DNA of 64,000 nt. It comes from Mucilaginibacter kameinonensis. GTDB lineage: Bacteria > Bacteroidota > Bacteroidia > Sphingobacteriales > Sphingobacteriaceae. Position numbers and translations under genes: made by a program. Position 1 is the stretch's first letter, and each line of letters begins with the position of its first letter. Below are positions 1-9,879 of the stretch, in pieces. Under the pieces are notes generated by a model that did no database searches, was not told where the DNA came from, and saw only the letters and a list, made by a program, of their open reading frames with translations. The stretch is from contig NZ_RCWZ01000001.1 in the NCBI RefSeq assembly GCF_003675385.1, positions 558,001-622,000 of the forward strand, read 5' to 3'.

Positions 1-2245
1 CCACATTAGCGCCACCGGTATAATATCCACCGGCATTTAAATAGTTGGTAAGGTTTGTGCCCTCAAAACTTTTTAGTGATGGGTCTGCGGCTAATACAGC
101 CTTGCTAAATTTACGTGGATAAGAAATAGTGTTTTGTACTATTTTATTTTGCGTTGCCGTAAAATTAAAATTGGTAAAGAAAATATCGCCGGTTTGGAAG
201 CTGAAATTATTATACCTCAACGAAAAATTATTGGCAAACTCTGGTTGCAGGGTAGGATTACCTTGTACAGGGTAAAGCGCGTTTGTAAAATCGATAACCG
301 GTTGCAACTGGGTGAATGAAGGCTGGTTGCTTGATCCGCTATATAAAAAGTTTAAAGCCTTGCCTCTTGAGAAATTATAACTGAAACGTGCGGTTGGTAT
401 TACGTTGAAGGTGGTTACGTGGGTAGCCGAATCATTTTTAAGGTTGAGGCCGTTTAAGGTGGCCGGCTGTACGCCAATCCCTAAGGTAAGGTTGTATTTT
501 TTCTCGATAAATCGATAGTTTAAGCCAACCCGGTTTGTGGTGAAATTGTATTTATAATTATTGCTCAGCCTGTCGTAATGATCATATGTATTGGCTGTAT
601 TAAGTGTATCAGTTTCCTTATCACTTGTGGTGTTTGAGCGGTTAAAAGCATAATTTAATTCCAGGTACCCCCGTTTGCTTATTGGCTCAATGTATGAGAG
701 GTTTGTACCAAAAGTAGTTACACGGCTATCTGTATTGGTTTGCTGATTTGCCGGTGCCTGGCGTGGCGCGCCATCCGCATAATCATAGGTTGGATTGTCA
801 AACTGTGACGTTTTTGATGTATTGGCGCTGATGTTAATGCTTAAATTACGACCGTGCCCGTTAAACCGGTGGTTGTACAAAGCATTAATGCCATAACTTG
901 GCGTGGTACCATCGCTATGGGACAACGAGGTATACGATGAGTTTGTTATCCCGCCAATGGTTGACGAAACCGATTCGTTTGCATTTGTATTGGTACTTGA
1001 GTAAGTAAAGTTTGGTACAACCTTTAAATAGTTGATTGTATCGGGCTTCCACTCCAGGTTAAAGTTAAAGCGGTGATTGATTGGATTATCAGTCTGGTTG
1101 CTTTTTTGTGTACTGATACTTGGAGTCTGGACGTTGTTGGTTTGGATAGACGAGCTAAGGGTATTGGTGGTGTTATCCGTATAGCTGTAACTGCCATAAA
1201 CAGATAAGGTTTTACCCCACTGATCGCGGAAGTTGGCACCGATGGCATGTGCATTGGTGATACCATTTGCGCTGGTAGTTGAGCTGCTGGAACCACGCAA
1301 CGCGTTGCCCCTGCCGCCGCCCCCGCCGCCAAAACCACCGCCTCCGCCACCGCCGGATGTTGCGCTGCCATAGGTGAACGTATTTACGTTGGTGTTGTTG
1401 ATTGTACCCAACACGGCTATCTGTTGCTCATTGTTAAAGTTGAAGAACTTAAGGTCGCCGATGTAGCGGTTGGCGTTGGCTATGCCCTGATCTTTCGGTA
1501 AAAAGTCTTCGCCATCGCCAGCTGTTGCCTGGCCGAAGTAGCCGTGGTTTTTGTCTTTACGGATGGTGATGTTCAGGATCTTGTCGGGCTCACCGGTTTT
1601 AATACCGGTAAGGTTGGCCTGATCGCCATAGTCGTCAATTACCTGGATGCTTTCTACTACGTCGGCAGGCAGGTTTTTGGTAGCGGTTTTAACATCGCCT
1701 CCAAAAAAATCCTTTCCGTTAACGCGCACTTTGGTAACCGATTTTCCCTGGGCCGTAACGTTGCCGTCTTTATCCACATCAACACCGGGCAGTTTTTTTA
1801 ATACGTCTTCAACAGGGGCGTTTTCACGTACGGGATAAGCGCTTACCTTATATTCGGTTGTATCCTCTTTTAGTATTACCGGGTTAACACCAACAATGGT
1901 AACCTGGTTAAGCATATTAGTTTCGGCCTTTAACACAATAGCGCCAAGATCAACCGGTTGGGTGCCGGCATCAAGCGAATAATGTTTTTTTATGGCTGTG
2001 AAACCTATTGATGAAATGGTAATGGTTAGTTTGTTGCCCTTTACCACCGGGAACGAAAATTTACCGGCAGCATCGGCAATAGCGATTGTGCTGTCACCGC
2101 CGTTTGAAACCAGCTTAACACTACTCCCGGGTAAGGATAGCTTTGTGGAATCAACGACAGTTCCCTTTACCTCCCGCCCCGTCTGGGCGTAGGAGCCAAA
2201 GGCAGATAAAAGAATAAAACTCAAGATAAGAAGTAGGGGTTTCAT
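1..2245 (-). CDS. Outer-membrane beta-barrel protein with N-terminal carboxypeptidase-regulatory-like domain (3' end outside window)
   Basis: An open frame runs from the ATG at 2245 to the left edge without a stop (about 748 codons seen). It opens with a signal peptide (MKPLLLILSFILLSAFGSYAQ), then a CarboxypepD_reg-like beta-sandwich (about residues 22-110), then a plug-like region containing LPGVDVDKDGNVTAQGK and VRVNGKDFFGGD. A long Asn/Ser/Thr/Tyr-rich beta-barrel follows. A glycine run (GGGGGGGFGGGGGGRGN) lies near residue 300. The architecture is that of the TonB-receptor-related OMP_b-brl_3 proteins of Bacteroidota; the cargo is unknown. No plain TAnnTTTG box was found upstream. The C-terminal barrel lies beyond the window. 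Confidence 0.88.
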   Translation of the reverse strand, partial: MKPLLLILSFILLSAFGSYAQTGREVKGTVVDSTKLSLPGSSVKLVSNGGDSTIAIADAAGKFSFPVVKGNKLTITISSIGFTAIKKHYSLDAGTQPVDLGAIVLKAETNMLNQVTIVGVNPVILKEDTTEYKVSAYPVRENAPVEDVLKKLPGVDVDKDGNVTAQGKSVTKVRVNGKDFFGGDVKTATKNLPADVVESIQVIDDYGDQANLTGIKTGEPDKILNITIRKDKNHGYFGQATAGDGEDFLPKDQGIANANRYIGDLKFFNFNNEQQIAVLGTINNTNVNTFTYGSATSGGGGGGGFGGGGGGRGNALRGSSSSTTSANGITNAHAIGANFRDQWGKTLSVYGSYSYTDNTTNTLSSSIQTNNVQTPSISTQKSNQTDNPINHRFNFNLEWKPDTINYLKVVPNFTYSSTNTNANESVSSTIGGITNSSYTSLSHSDGTTPSYGINALYNHRFNGHGRNLSINISANTSKTSQFDNPTYDYADGAPRQAPANQQTNTDSRVTTFGTNLSYIEPISKRGYLELNYAFNRSNTTSDKETDTLNTANTYDHYDRLSNNYKYNFTTNRVGLNYRFIEKKYNLTLGIGVQPATLNGLNLKNDSATHVTTFNVIPTARFSYNFSRGKALNFLYSGSSNQPSFTQLQPVIDFTNALYPVQGNPTLQPEFANNFSLRYNNFSFQTGDIFFTNFNFTATQNKIVQNTISYPRKFSKAVLAADPSLKSFEGTNLTNYLNAGGYYTGGANV

Positions 2246-2411
2246 AAATGTTTTTTCAGCGTACGATTGTTGTATTTGGGTATATAGACGTAATATGAAC
2301 TACAAATGTTCAACTTAAAATATACATAAAGTCAAATCAATATATTATTGTTACACATAAAGCCCGTAAAGGCCTATCAATCATATTAATGTTACAAAAT
2401 ATTAAATGAAA

Positions 2412-2433
2412 AAGGCCGGAAAATTCCGGCCTT
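2412..2433 (-). terminator. Rho-independent terminator upstream of the beta-barrel gene
   Basis: A perfect 10-bp stem (AAGGCCGGAA/TTCCGGCCTT) with a 2-nt loop is followed on the minus strand by a T-rich run. It lies 71 nt past the stop of the small ORF at 2504-2638 and 167 nt before the beta-barrel start. It therefore suits a short minus-strand transcript better than any annotated long gene. Confidence 0.6.
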
Positions 2434-2503
2434 GAGGTTGTTATTAAGATCAGTCAGTCAATTTCGGGCAGGAATGAGGACGAATACCGGTGCGTTTTAA
2501 GTT

Positions 2504-2638
2504 TTATAGGCTGTTAAGTGTTGCAAAACCTAAGTGTGTACCGTAATCACGTAATAAGATTCGGGTTTGAGCAAGGCCATGATTAAGTGATTCACTTGCT
2601 TTAAGCATTATTACGAAAGTGTGGAAAATTAGTTTCAT
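2504..2638 (-). CDS. Candidate 44-aa small protein
   Basis: ATG at 2638, TAA at 2504. The product starts MKLIFHTFVIMLKASESLNH and ends LGFATLNSL. It has a short hydrophobic start, then a mixed polar segment; I recognise no family. Support is indirect: the frame is uninterrupted in an otherwise empty 530-bp gap, and a strong minus-strand terminator follows at 2412-2433. No clear ribosome site or promoter was seen. It could be chance, or a processed non-coding leader. Confidence 0.3.
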   Translation of the reverse strand: MKLIFHTFVIMLKASESLNHGLAQTRILLRDYGTHLGFATLNSL

Positions 2639-2778
2639 TAATTGTTGTGAGAGATACCAATAATGATCCTGATACGTTTAAGTAATTCACACAAGAAATA
2701 AACTATTGTTTAAAATCCGTTGATACAATAGTAACATTGTGGCACAGTATTTCGTAATACTTAACCAAACATTAACCT

Positions 2779-3051
2779 ATGAACAATATTGGAAACACGC
2801 TGCACGCAAAAGTGCACAAATGGATAGATACGATCGGGTTCCGGCTCAACACATCGCAAACCAACAGCAAAAGTCATATTACAACCAATCATTATTTTTT
2901 TGAAACCTTTAATTTTTTCGAAAAATCAAAGAAAAATAAACCGGAGGCCACTAAGTTTTTGTGCTTCGATGCTTACGGTGAAAAGATAAATGTAAAGTCG
3001 CTGCTTGATTTGCAGGTTGCCTTTTTTGACAATATTAGTCAGTTGAAATAG
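2779..3051 (+). CDS. Hypothetical 90-aa protein
   Basis: ATG start to TAG stop, with no overlap with other genes. The product is basic and Asn/Lys/Phe-rich (for example NHYFFETFNFFEKSKKNK), with a C-terminal stretch (INVKSLLDLQVAFFDNISQLK minus its last residues) that looks amphipathic. There is no signal peptide, membrane helix or known motif, and I do not recognise the family. It is flanked by a minus-strand transcription unit on each side, so it would be transcribed alone. Coding potential is plausible but unproven. Confidence 0.5.
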   Translation: MNNIGNTLHAKVHKWIDTIGFRLNTSQTNSKSHITTNHYFFETFNFFEKSKKNKPEATKFLCFDAYGEKINVKSLLDLQVAFFDNISQLK

Positions 3052-3129
3052 TAGGCGGGCCTTTTCTGACACCTATTCCTTATAGTATTAAGCAATTTGG
3101 CGGGGTTTTTAATATGCCCATAAAATATA

Positions 3130-3161
3130 AAATCCCGCCCTAAAAATAAGGCAGGATTTTA
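3130..3161 (-). terminator. Terminator of the metalloprotease gene
   Basis: A hairpin with 10-bp arms (AAATCCCGCC against GGCAGGATTT, one mismatch) lies 29 nt past the protease stop at 3190. On the minus strand it is followed by an A/T-rich run. A second partial arm (GGCGGGG at 3099-3105) could pair alternatively, which makes the region partly bidirectional. Confidence 0.55.
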
Positions 3162-3189
3162 AGAAGGATTTTTGAAGGGTTACCTCAAA

Positions 3190-5832
3190 TTAGTTTTCAA
3201 CATTGGTGCGTGGCCAGCAATTCATACTTCCTGTTTTCTCATTCAGTATATCTTGGTTGGCGGTATTTATACCCCTAACCATTCCTCCACCAATATTAAC
3301 AACAGGCCTTGTAGGGTTAAGGGCTTCCTTTATCCTGAGGTGAAGGTCGGCATAATGAGCTGCTGTTATGGCATCGCCGCCTTTTGGTAAGCCGGTATCA
3401 ATTTTCTTTAACTCGGCACGTACCATCGGCCTGATATCAGACAGTACGATGTTGATTGGGGTAAAGCCCCAGCTTGCCAGCTGCGCGCTTGATACACCCG
3501 GGAACGAAAAGCTTGCATCTGTGTTTAACAGGTTTTTCAGATTTTCAATGTACCCTCTTTGCAGGTTACGCTGATAACCATCTGGTTTAGCGGTACCAAA
3601 TATGCCGGTGTGCAGGTCTGTTAATAGTTGAGCTACGGTATATGCGTTAGCACCATTTTTAGCCTCGTTATCATACATACGGGCCAACCTTGACGGATTA
3701 AGCTCGTTGCTCAATAGTGAAACCTGCATAGCTTTAATACGGTTTATGATAACGCCGTTATCAAATTTTGCGAGCTCCGGTTTGTTAATAAGCCATGATG
3801 GCGTAGCGTACAGTTGCTGATTTAAGAATAAAGCGGCTTCGCGCTGACGGGCCTTGCTCACAAAATCATATACAGCACCTTTTTGATCATAGGTTTTAAA
3901 GTTTTCGTTCATGCCGCCAATGTTGGTGGTTACATGGCCCATGTAACGATAAAACTGCCCTAAAACTTCGTTGTATAATTCGTTAAGGTCGCTATAGTCC
4001 TCATCTTTTTTGTACGACCATTTTTCGAGGTTTGGCAAAATACGTTTCAGGTTGGCGATACCGTAAGCGCTGGCTTTCATGGCATTGTCGCCCAGGTCTT
4101 CGTTTTGTAAACGAGGGTCGATAGAAGTGCCCTGGCGACCGAAGTAGTAAACAGGGTTACCTGCATTCTTGTTGGTCCATACGGCTAATATTTCTTTTTC
4201 CTGCTCCGGAGTTTTATTACCCGGGAACCAGGTATATCCCCATTTAATCGACCAGTCATCATACTCCCCTATTTGTGGGTACAGGTGTGTAACGCCATCG
4301 CCGGGTTGGGCAATGTAGTTAAAACGGGCATAGTCCATGATAGATGGCGCGGTACCATGTTTGTCGGTAAAGGTTTTTGAACGTAACGAGTCGACAGGGT
4401 AAGCATAGCTTGAACCAAAGTTATGTGGTAAGCCCAAGGTGTGGCCAACCTCATGCGATGATACAAATCGGATCAGTTCACCCATTTGATCGTCAGAAAA
4501 TTGTGCATGGCGGGCATTGGGATTTACTGCCGCTGTTTGGATCAGGTACCAGTCGCGCAGTAATTGCATTACGTTGTGGTACCAGCCAACGTGGCTTTCC
4601 AGGATCTCGCCGCTACGTGGGTCGGCTACGTGAGGGCCATAAGCGTTTTCAACATCCGACGCGAAATACCTGATTACGCTATAGCGTGCATCTTCGGTAC
4701 TAAATTGAGGGTCTTGTTTGGCTGTTGGAGCTTCTTTAGCAGTAATTGCATTTTTAAAGCCTGCCGACTCAAACGCTTTTTGCCAATCGTTTACACCCTG
4801 TATTAAATATGGCACCCATTTTTTAGGGGTAGCTGGGTCAATGTAAAATACAATTTGTTTTTTTGGCTCAACCAACTCTCCTTTTGCATAGGCAATAGGG
4901 TCTTTAGGCTCCAGTTTCCAGCGGTGGATGTAAGCAGTAACCAGGGCTTTCTGCGCATTGGTGCCATAATCTGTTTGGCGCTGCCCAAAAAAGCCCACGC
5001 GCGGGTCCATGATCCTGGACTTCATCGGAACTTTAGGTAACAGCAGCATGGAGGTGTTCAGTTCAAATGTTACCGCGGCAATGCTGTTATCGGTTGGCGA
5101 TTCGCCGGCGCGGTAAGTTTTTAAGGTATGCGCCTCAATATTTATCGGGAAGCTTTTAATGGTGTCGATATATGAACGTGAGTTATCAACGCCCATGGTT
5201 TTGTAAGCTTTTTTGATATCGTCAGATAGACCGATGGCTGCAATATCGCCATTATAAAAATCGGTAACATCAATTAAAACGCCAGTGGTATCTTTATTAA
5301 ATGCCTTTATCTCAAAAGAGGCCAAAATAGCGTCCAGGTTAGAGTTTTTAACCGATTGATACATATCGCTGGTGCTATCGGCACGTAATGAATAGCTTGG
5401 GACCCGGATAAATACCTGCTTATCGTGTTTTTCCCATTTCCAAACCTGGTCGTTAATTTCTTCGCCGCCGTACTGCTGGCCAAATGTCTTTAAGCCGCCT
5501 GGTGTTTTTACAAAGCGGGTAACCACAAGCATTTCGCGGTTAATTAACGAATCGGGTATTTCATAATAATATTTGCCATCAACTTTATAAGTATTAAAAA
5601 GTCCGCTATCGGCCTTGGTTTTAGCCGGAATAAGGTCGCTGAATTTTTTAATTCCCTCTTTTTTGGGGGCACCGGTTGTCGCGGTAGCAACAGTTCCGTT
5701 AGCTGTAGTAGTGGTTTTTAGTGTGAGGCTTTGGTTTGCAGCTTGCTTTTTGGTAGCGCATGAGCCAGCCAAAACAGCAAGTGCCAGTACTGAGCCGCGT
5801 AAATAAATACCCGGCAGCGAATGTTTTTTCAT
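3190..5832 (-). CDS. Lipoprotein zinc metalloprotease (DUF5117/DUF5118/DUF4953 type)
   Basis: 880 aa. The N-terminus is a lipoprotein signal with lipobox LAGSC (Cys25), so it should be anchored in the outer or inner membrane facing the periplasm or surface. The zinc site is HEVGHTLGLPH at residues 460-470, the extended metzincin form HExxHxxGxxH with all three histidines. The long N-terminal region matches the DUF5118/DUF5117 arrangement and the region around the zinc site the DUF4953 family, as I know these families. The substrate is unknown. It is monocistronic, with its own terminator at 3130-3161, and a short gap to the next upstream gene. Confidence 0.9.
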   Translation of the reverse strand: MKKHSLPGIYLRGSVLALAVLAGSCATKKQAANQSLTLKTTTTANGTVATATTGAPKKEGIKKFSDLIPAKTKADSGLFNTYKVDGKYYYEIPDSLINREMLVVTRFVKTPGGLKTFGQQYGGEEINDQVWKWEKHDKQVFIRVPSYSLRADSTSDMYQSVKNSNLDAILASFEIKAFNKDTTGVLIDVTDFYNGDIAAIGLSDDIKKAYKTMGVDNSRSYIDTIKSFPINIEAHTLKTYRAGESPTDNSIAAVTFELNTSMLLLPKVPMKSRIMDPRVGFFGQRQTDYGTNAQKALVTAYIHRWKLEPKDPIAYAKGELVEPKKQIVFYIDPATPKKWVPYLIQGVNDWQKAFESAGFKNAITAKEAPTAKQDPQFSTEDARYSVIRYFASDVENAYGPHVADPRSGEILESHVGWYHNVMQLLRDWYLIQTAAVNPNARHAQFSDDQMGELIRFVSSHEVGHTLGLPHNFGSSYAYPVDSLRSKTFTDKHGTAPSIMDYARFNYIAQPGDGVTHLYPQIGEYDDWSIKWGYTWFPGNKTPEQEKEILAVWTNKNAGNPVYYFGRQGTSIDPRLQNEDLGDNAMKASAYGIANLKRILPNLEKWSYKKDEDYSDLNELYNEVLGQFYRYMGHVTTNIGGMNENFKTYDQKGAVYDFVSKARQREAALFLNQQLYATPSWLINKPELAKFDNGVIINRIKAMQVSLLSNELNPSRLARMYDNEAKNGANAYTVAQLLTDLHTGIFGTAKPDGYQRNLQRGYIENLKNLLNTDASFSFPGVSSAQLASWGFTPINIVLSDIRPMVRAELKKIDTGLPKGGDAITAAHYADLHLRIKEALNPTRPVVNIGGGMVRGINTANQDILNEKTGSMNCWPRTNVEN

Positions 5833-5927
5833 TTATTACAATAGTTTTAACCGTAAATTTATATAAAAAGCAGGTCTTTTTTTGCCGATAAAGCGTTTTA
5901 TCATTAATAATTTACAAGTATTATTGA

Positions 5928-7178
5928 TTATATGCGGCGTTTTAAGGTTAGCACAACTTTATCAACCCGTTTATCATGATAAACTTCAAGCAGCAGGCTC
6001 CTATCATCCTTTGATTTAAAAAGTTCATCGATTTCCTGGAGGGTCATTCTTGAAACAGGCTTAAAATTTACCGATATTATTTCATCATCACGTTCAAGAC
6101 CAATTTCGTCGGCGGAAGAGCCCGGTTCAACCCGGCTGATGATGATCCTTTCCAAATGATCGCCTGCCGCATAATATTCAAGGCCGCTCATGTCATGCTC
6201 AAAGGGATCATTATAGGTGAAGTTGGGCTTTAAATACATCGCGCTATCCGGGTAATCAAGAATAACAGTGAAGCGTTTCAGAATGCCCACACCCAGGTTT
6301 CCATCGCGCGGAACAGCCAGGTGGGTTTGGTTATTGCCATCGTCCGGAAAAGAAGCTATTACTTTTTTCATCCTGAATTTACCCAGGTCAAATTCTTCCA
6401 TCCTGCTTATAAAGCCATTTATGGGGCCGTTTAAACCAATACCAAGATTGGCTGAAGAAATAAATTTTTGCGGAAGCCCGTAGTTTTTGATATAACGCTC
6501 AATGGATACTGGGTGGCCTGCACCGAGGTCAACAACCAGTTTGGTTTTTATGGGGGCGATGCCTGGCATAAAGGCCTTAGCGTATACATATGCTTTCCTG
6601 TCTTCTACCGACATCGGGATCTTATTTGATTTCCGGAATGGCTTAAGGTCTTTAGGCCTGCAAATGGTAAGGGTGCTGTCCTGGAAACTGATTTTCACTG
6701 CGAGATTGTTAAAAAATTCATAACCAAGCAAGCCATGGATAGGCATGCCAGCATAACCCGAAAGGTTAAATATATCTTTCCTTAAAATAGCCGCGGCAAC
6801 ATCGTAACTAACAAGGCCCGGTATAGCTACATCTAAAGTTGAGGTTACATAAGCTTCAGAATCCTCCCCCTCGCCAAGACCGGGGATTTTTAATATACGT
6901 TTGTTAGGAATGCTGATAGAATCGGCTAATTTAGGATCGGTTATGATCATGAGGCCTACGCCTGTATCCAATATAAAATTAAAGGGCCCTTTATGGTTGA
7001 TTTTGAGTGGGATGATCATCAGGTTCCGCTCCAATTTAAACGGAATAGTCACCTTTTTTTTATGCACATCAAGATCAAAGTACTGGGCCCGGGCTGTGGT
7101 TGCAAAGCAAAATGTTAACACGGATGCAAGCCACAATGCCCCCGGGAGGCGTAAATTATAATATAGCTTGTGTAACAA
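5928..7178 (-). CDS. Retropepsin-like aspartic protease with PDZ domain
   Basis: 416 aa, exported: the signal peptide ends near ATTARA|Q. Two aspartic protease half-sites are visible: FILDTGVG with Asp71, and LVVDLGAGHPVS in the second lobe, so both catalytic aspartates sit in one chain. The C-terminal 90 residues form a PDZ domain (VEPGSSADEIGLERDDEI). The family is the periplasmic 'aspartyl protease family protein' common in Bacteroidota. The start is TTG at 7178: no ATG lies in frame before residue 54, and only this start gives a whole signal peptide. It is divergent from the PBP4-like gene with 59 bp between. Confidence 0.85.
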   Translation of the reverse strand: MLHKLYYNLRLPGALWLASVLTFCFATTARAQYFDLDVHKKKVTIPFKLERNLMIIPLKINHKGPFNFILDTGVGLMIITDPKLADSISIPNKRILKIPGLGEGEDSEAYVTSTLDVAIPGLVSYDVAAAILRKDIFNLSGYAGMPIHGLLGYEFFNNLAVKISFQDSTLTICRPKDLKPFRKSNKIPMSVEDRKAYVYAKAFMPGIAPIKTKLVVDLGAGHPVSIERYIKNYGLPQKFISSANLGIGLNGPINGFISRMEEFDLGKFRMKKVIASFPDDGNNQTHLAVPRDGNLGVGILKRFTVILDYPDSAMYLKPNFTYNDPFEHDMSGLEYYAAGDHLERIIISRVEPGSSADEIGLERDDEIISVNFKPVSRMTLQEIDELFKSKDDRSLLLEVYHDKRVDKVVLTLKRRI

Positions 7179-7237
7179 ATCGGTTATAGTTGGTGTATTA
7201 AATTTACGAGATTTATTTGTTAAATAATTATTTTATT

Positions 7238-8563
7238 ATGCGAAAGTCAACAATTTCATTTCTGTTAATTGTTTGTGTTTTATCCCTTTGTCATGATACT
7301 ATTTATGCCCGTTCAATAAAAAAAAGAAAGGTTAAAAAGCTGTTCAAGCATTCGCAGATTGTTAATGATCATTTTACAGGGTTTGCCCTTTATGATTTGG
7401 ACGAGCATAAAATGATATATGAATTAAATGCCAATAAATACTTCACGCCGGCATCTAATACCAAGCTTTTTACCTTTTATACGTGCTTGAAAATGCTCGG
7501 TGATTCTATCCCTGCATTGCGCTACCAAACGCGCGGCGATTCGCTGATATTCTGGGGTACAGGCGATCCCTCTTTTTTACATAGTGACTTAAAAGGGGTT
7601 AACGGGCTTAACTTTTTAAAGAATAGCAATAAACAGCTGTTTTATTCGCCAGGGAATTATACGGGCGAACTTTTTGGCGCCGGTTGGGCATGGGATGATT
7701 ATAACGATTATTACCAGGCCGAAATTACAGCCCTGCCCCTTGAAGATAACGTTGCCCTGCTTTATGCAGACCGGGACGGCAATATGCAGGTAAAGCCCAA
7801 TTATTTAAAAAGGTTTTTGACTGCCGATATCAACTATCGCCCCAAACAGTTTAAAGTAAAGCGTGATGTTATCAGCAATAATTTTGTGTACCCCACCGGT
7901 GATATCCCGGTGAATTATAAGCAGGAAATTCCATGGAAAACAAGCTTGCAGCTAACCATGGCTTTACTGCAGGATACACTGAAAAAGCAGGTGGCCCTGT
8001 TACAGGAACCCATGACCGCCGATACCAAAACTGTTTATAACACCAATGCCGATTCGGTTTACCGGCGGATGCTCCAGCCCAGCGATAATTTTATTGCCGA
8101 ACAATTGCTGCTGGTATGCTCATCATTAAAATTTAATACCCTTAACGCCGATTCGGTGATCAATTATTCAAAAGCGCATTTTTTAAATGATTTGCCAGAT
8201 GTGCCGCAATGGGTAGATGGCTCAGGCCTATCGCGCTTTAATTTGTTTACACCACGGGATATTGTAGCCCTGCTGCTTAAAATTCAGGATGAAGTGAAAG
8301 ACGAAAACCTGCTGCACAGTATGATGCCGATAGGCGGCGTAGCCGGTACAATCAAAAGCGCTTATAAAACCGATAACGGGCAGCCATTTGTGTGGGCTAA
8401 AACCGGATCGTTAAGTAACAACCATAATCAAAGTGGCTACATTGTTACCCGCAAAGGCAAGCACCTGGCCTTCGCGTTCATGAACAATAACTTTACCCGC
8501 TCAACCCGCGAAATAAGGGATGAAATGGTAAGGATCATGACGTATATACATGAAGAGTTTTAA
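7238..8563 (+). CDS. dacB: D-alanyl-D-alanine carboxypeptidase/endopeptidase, PBP4 family (peptidase S13)
   Basis: 441 aa from the ATG at 7238, preferred over an in-frame TTG at 7217 because it places MRKSTISFLLIVCV as a normal signal peptide. The three penicillin-binding motifs are in order: SNTK (Ser73, Lys76), SDN (282-284) and KTG (388-390). Enzymes of this family trim or cut peptidoglycan cross-links in the periplasm. It is divergently transcribed from the retropepsin-like protease. The symbol follows the E. coli homologue class. Confidence 0.85.
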   Translation: MRKSTISFLLIVCVLSLCHDTIYARSIKKRKVKKLFKHSQIVNDHFTGFALYDLDEHKMIYELNANKYFTPASNTKLFTFYTCLKMLGDSIPALRYQTRGDSLIFWGTGDPSFLHSDLKGVNGLNFLKNSNKQLFYSPGNYTGELFGAGWAWDDYNDYYQAEITALPLEDNVALLYADRDGNMQVKPNYLKRFLTADINYRPKQFKVKRDVISNNFVYPTGDIPVNYKQEIPWKTSLQLTMALLQDTLKKQVALLQEPMTADTKTVYNTNADSVYRRMLQPSDNFIAEQLLLVCSSLKFNTLNADSVINYSKAHFLNDLPDVPQWVDGSGLSRFNLFTPRDIVALLLKIQDEVKDENLLHSMMPIGGVAGTIKSAYKTDNGQPFVWAKTGSLSNNHNQSGYIVTRKGKHLAFAFMNNNFTRSTREIRDEMVRIMTYIHEEF

Positions 8564-8573
8564 CCATCATTTT

Positions 8574-8673
8574 GTCATCCCGAATTTGTTTCGGGACCTC
8601 ATGTGATTAGTTGGCGTCTTGCTTAGCATGGTAATACTTAGCAAGTGGGGTGCTGAAACAAGTTCAGCATGAC
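8574..8673. repeat. Intergenic inverted repeat, family TCATCCCGAA...TTCAGCATGAC
   Basis: Outer arms GTCAT (8574-8578) and ATGAC (8669-8673) enclose two hairpins: CCCGAATTTGTTTCGGG and GCTGAAACAAGTTCAGC. It lies between convergent genes 7238-8563 and 8780-9769. Its translation gives the CHAELVSA / RNKFGMTK strings that often appear as false proteins in Bacteroidota databases. Confidence 0.75.
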
Positions 8674-8779
8674 AGGTTGTTTTGGGGTTTCCTATCCTTT
8701 TTCTTCTCCTTTCTGGTGCAAGTGTTGCGCGATGGATTGGGCGGGGCTCACTTGTGCCCAGCTTGCTGTTCAAAAGAAT

Positions 8780-9769
8780 TTACCCTTTTTCGTCCTTCCC
8801 GTCGTCTTTTTTCAAATTTCCCTCAAGTTGTGGGTTTTGGGCCGGAAGTGTTTTTACCCTATGCTCCACTTCGGTTTGCTGAACATGAACTGCATAGTCG
8901 GCCGGTTCAATATGGCTCCCGCTGGCCTCGGCGTAAACCTGCGTAAATTCGGCACCGATATATAATATTGCCGAAGTATAATAGATCCACACTAATATCA
9001 CGATGATGGAGCCAGCCGCGCCGTAGGCCGAGCCCTGGGCTGTTTTTTGTATGTATAGACTAATGACGTATTGGCCTAACATAAAAAGTAATGCAGTAAA
9101 AAACGCGCCGCTACGCACATCTTTCCATTTAATCTTGACATCGGGCAAGAACTTAAATATGATACCAAATAGGGTGGTGATAACTATAAGTGTAATGGCA
9201 AGGTTTACACCTTTCAATAAAAGACCGGTAATAGCCGGTAAAAAATGTTCAATACGTGTGCTTAGCGCATCCATTATTAAATTAATTAACAGGGAAGCCA
9301 GCAATAAAAAACCAAGGCTAATTATTAAAGAAAATGAGATAAAGCGGTTACGAAGTAATTGTATCCAGCCGCTTTTAGGCTTCGCTTTAACTCGCCAAAT
9401 GGTGTTCAGTGAGTCCTGAATCTCAATAAAAATGCTGCTTGCACCTAATAATAATGTTATCGATCCAATAATTACCGCTATCCCCGATTTGCCTGAAAGC
9501 GCGAGATTTTTTAAAGCTTCCTGAATTTGGGCTGCCGCGGCTGCTCCCAAGAACTTTGACATTTGAGGGTATAAAGTATCTGTAGCATGATCTTTAAATA
9601 CAATACCCGCAACCGAAATTACAATGATTAATAGTGGTGCTATTGAAAATACAGTGTAATAAGCCAGAGAGGCGCTTAGCTTTAAACCATTATCTTTTGA
9701 GAAGCCGGTGAAAGTTGCCAGCAGGACTTTCCATAGTTGCTTAAAATATTCTTTGCTGAAAAATTTCAT
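8780..9769 (-). CDS. YihY/BrkB-family inner membrane protein
   Basis: 329 aa. The N-terminal motif DNGLKLSASLAYYTVFSIAPLL is typical of the YihY/virulence factor BrkB family. About six membrane segments follow (around residues 35-60, 95-120, 145-170, 180-210, 220-245 and 250-275), then a hydrophilic, charged tail (about 290-329). The molecular role of this family is not settled; a link to tRNA or RNase BN was an early error in annotation. It stands alone, with a 110-bp gap upstream. Confidence 0.88.
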   Translation of the reverse strand: MKFFSKEYFKQLWKVLLATFTGFSKDNGLKLSASLAYYTVFSIAPLLIIVISVAGIVFKDHATDTLYPQMSKFLGAAAAAQIQEALKNLALSGKSGIAVIIGSITLLLGASSIFIEIQDSLNTIWRVKAKPKSGWIQLLRNRFISFSLIISLGFLLLASLLINLIMDALSTRIEHFLPAITGLLLKGVNLAITLIVITTLFGIIFKFLPDVKIKWKDVRSGAFFTALLFMLGQYVISLYIQKTAQGSAYGAAGSIIVILVWIYYTSAILYIGAEFTQVYAEASGSHIEPADYAVHVQQTEVEHRVKTLPAQNPQLEGNLKKDDGKDEKG

Positions 9770-9879
9770 GCCAATAGATTTAAGGTTAACGCCTATTTAT
9801 GTAGGCTAAGCAATATTAATGCCTTTTGTAAGGCAACTGTAATAAAAGTGTAAGTTTCGAATTGAAAGTATTAAAAGCG

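Noticed and set aside
1024..1371. 115-aa minus-strand ORF with Ala/Pro composition
   Set aside because: Wrong frame within the partial outer-membrane beta-barrel gene; the Gly-rich run there creates an open alternative frame.
8567..8773. 68-aa minus-strand ORF with CHAELVSA and RNKFGMTK
   Set aside because: It is a translation of the inverted repeat at 8574-8673; such strings are common false proteins.
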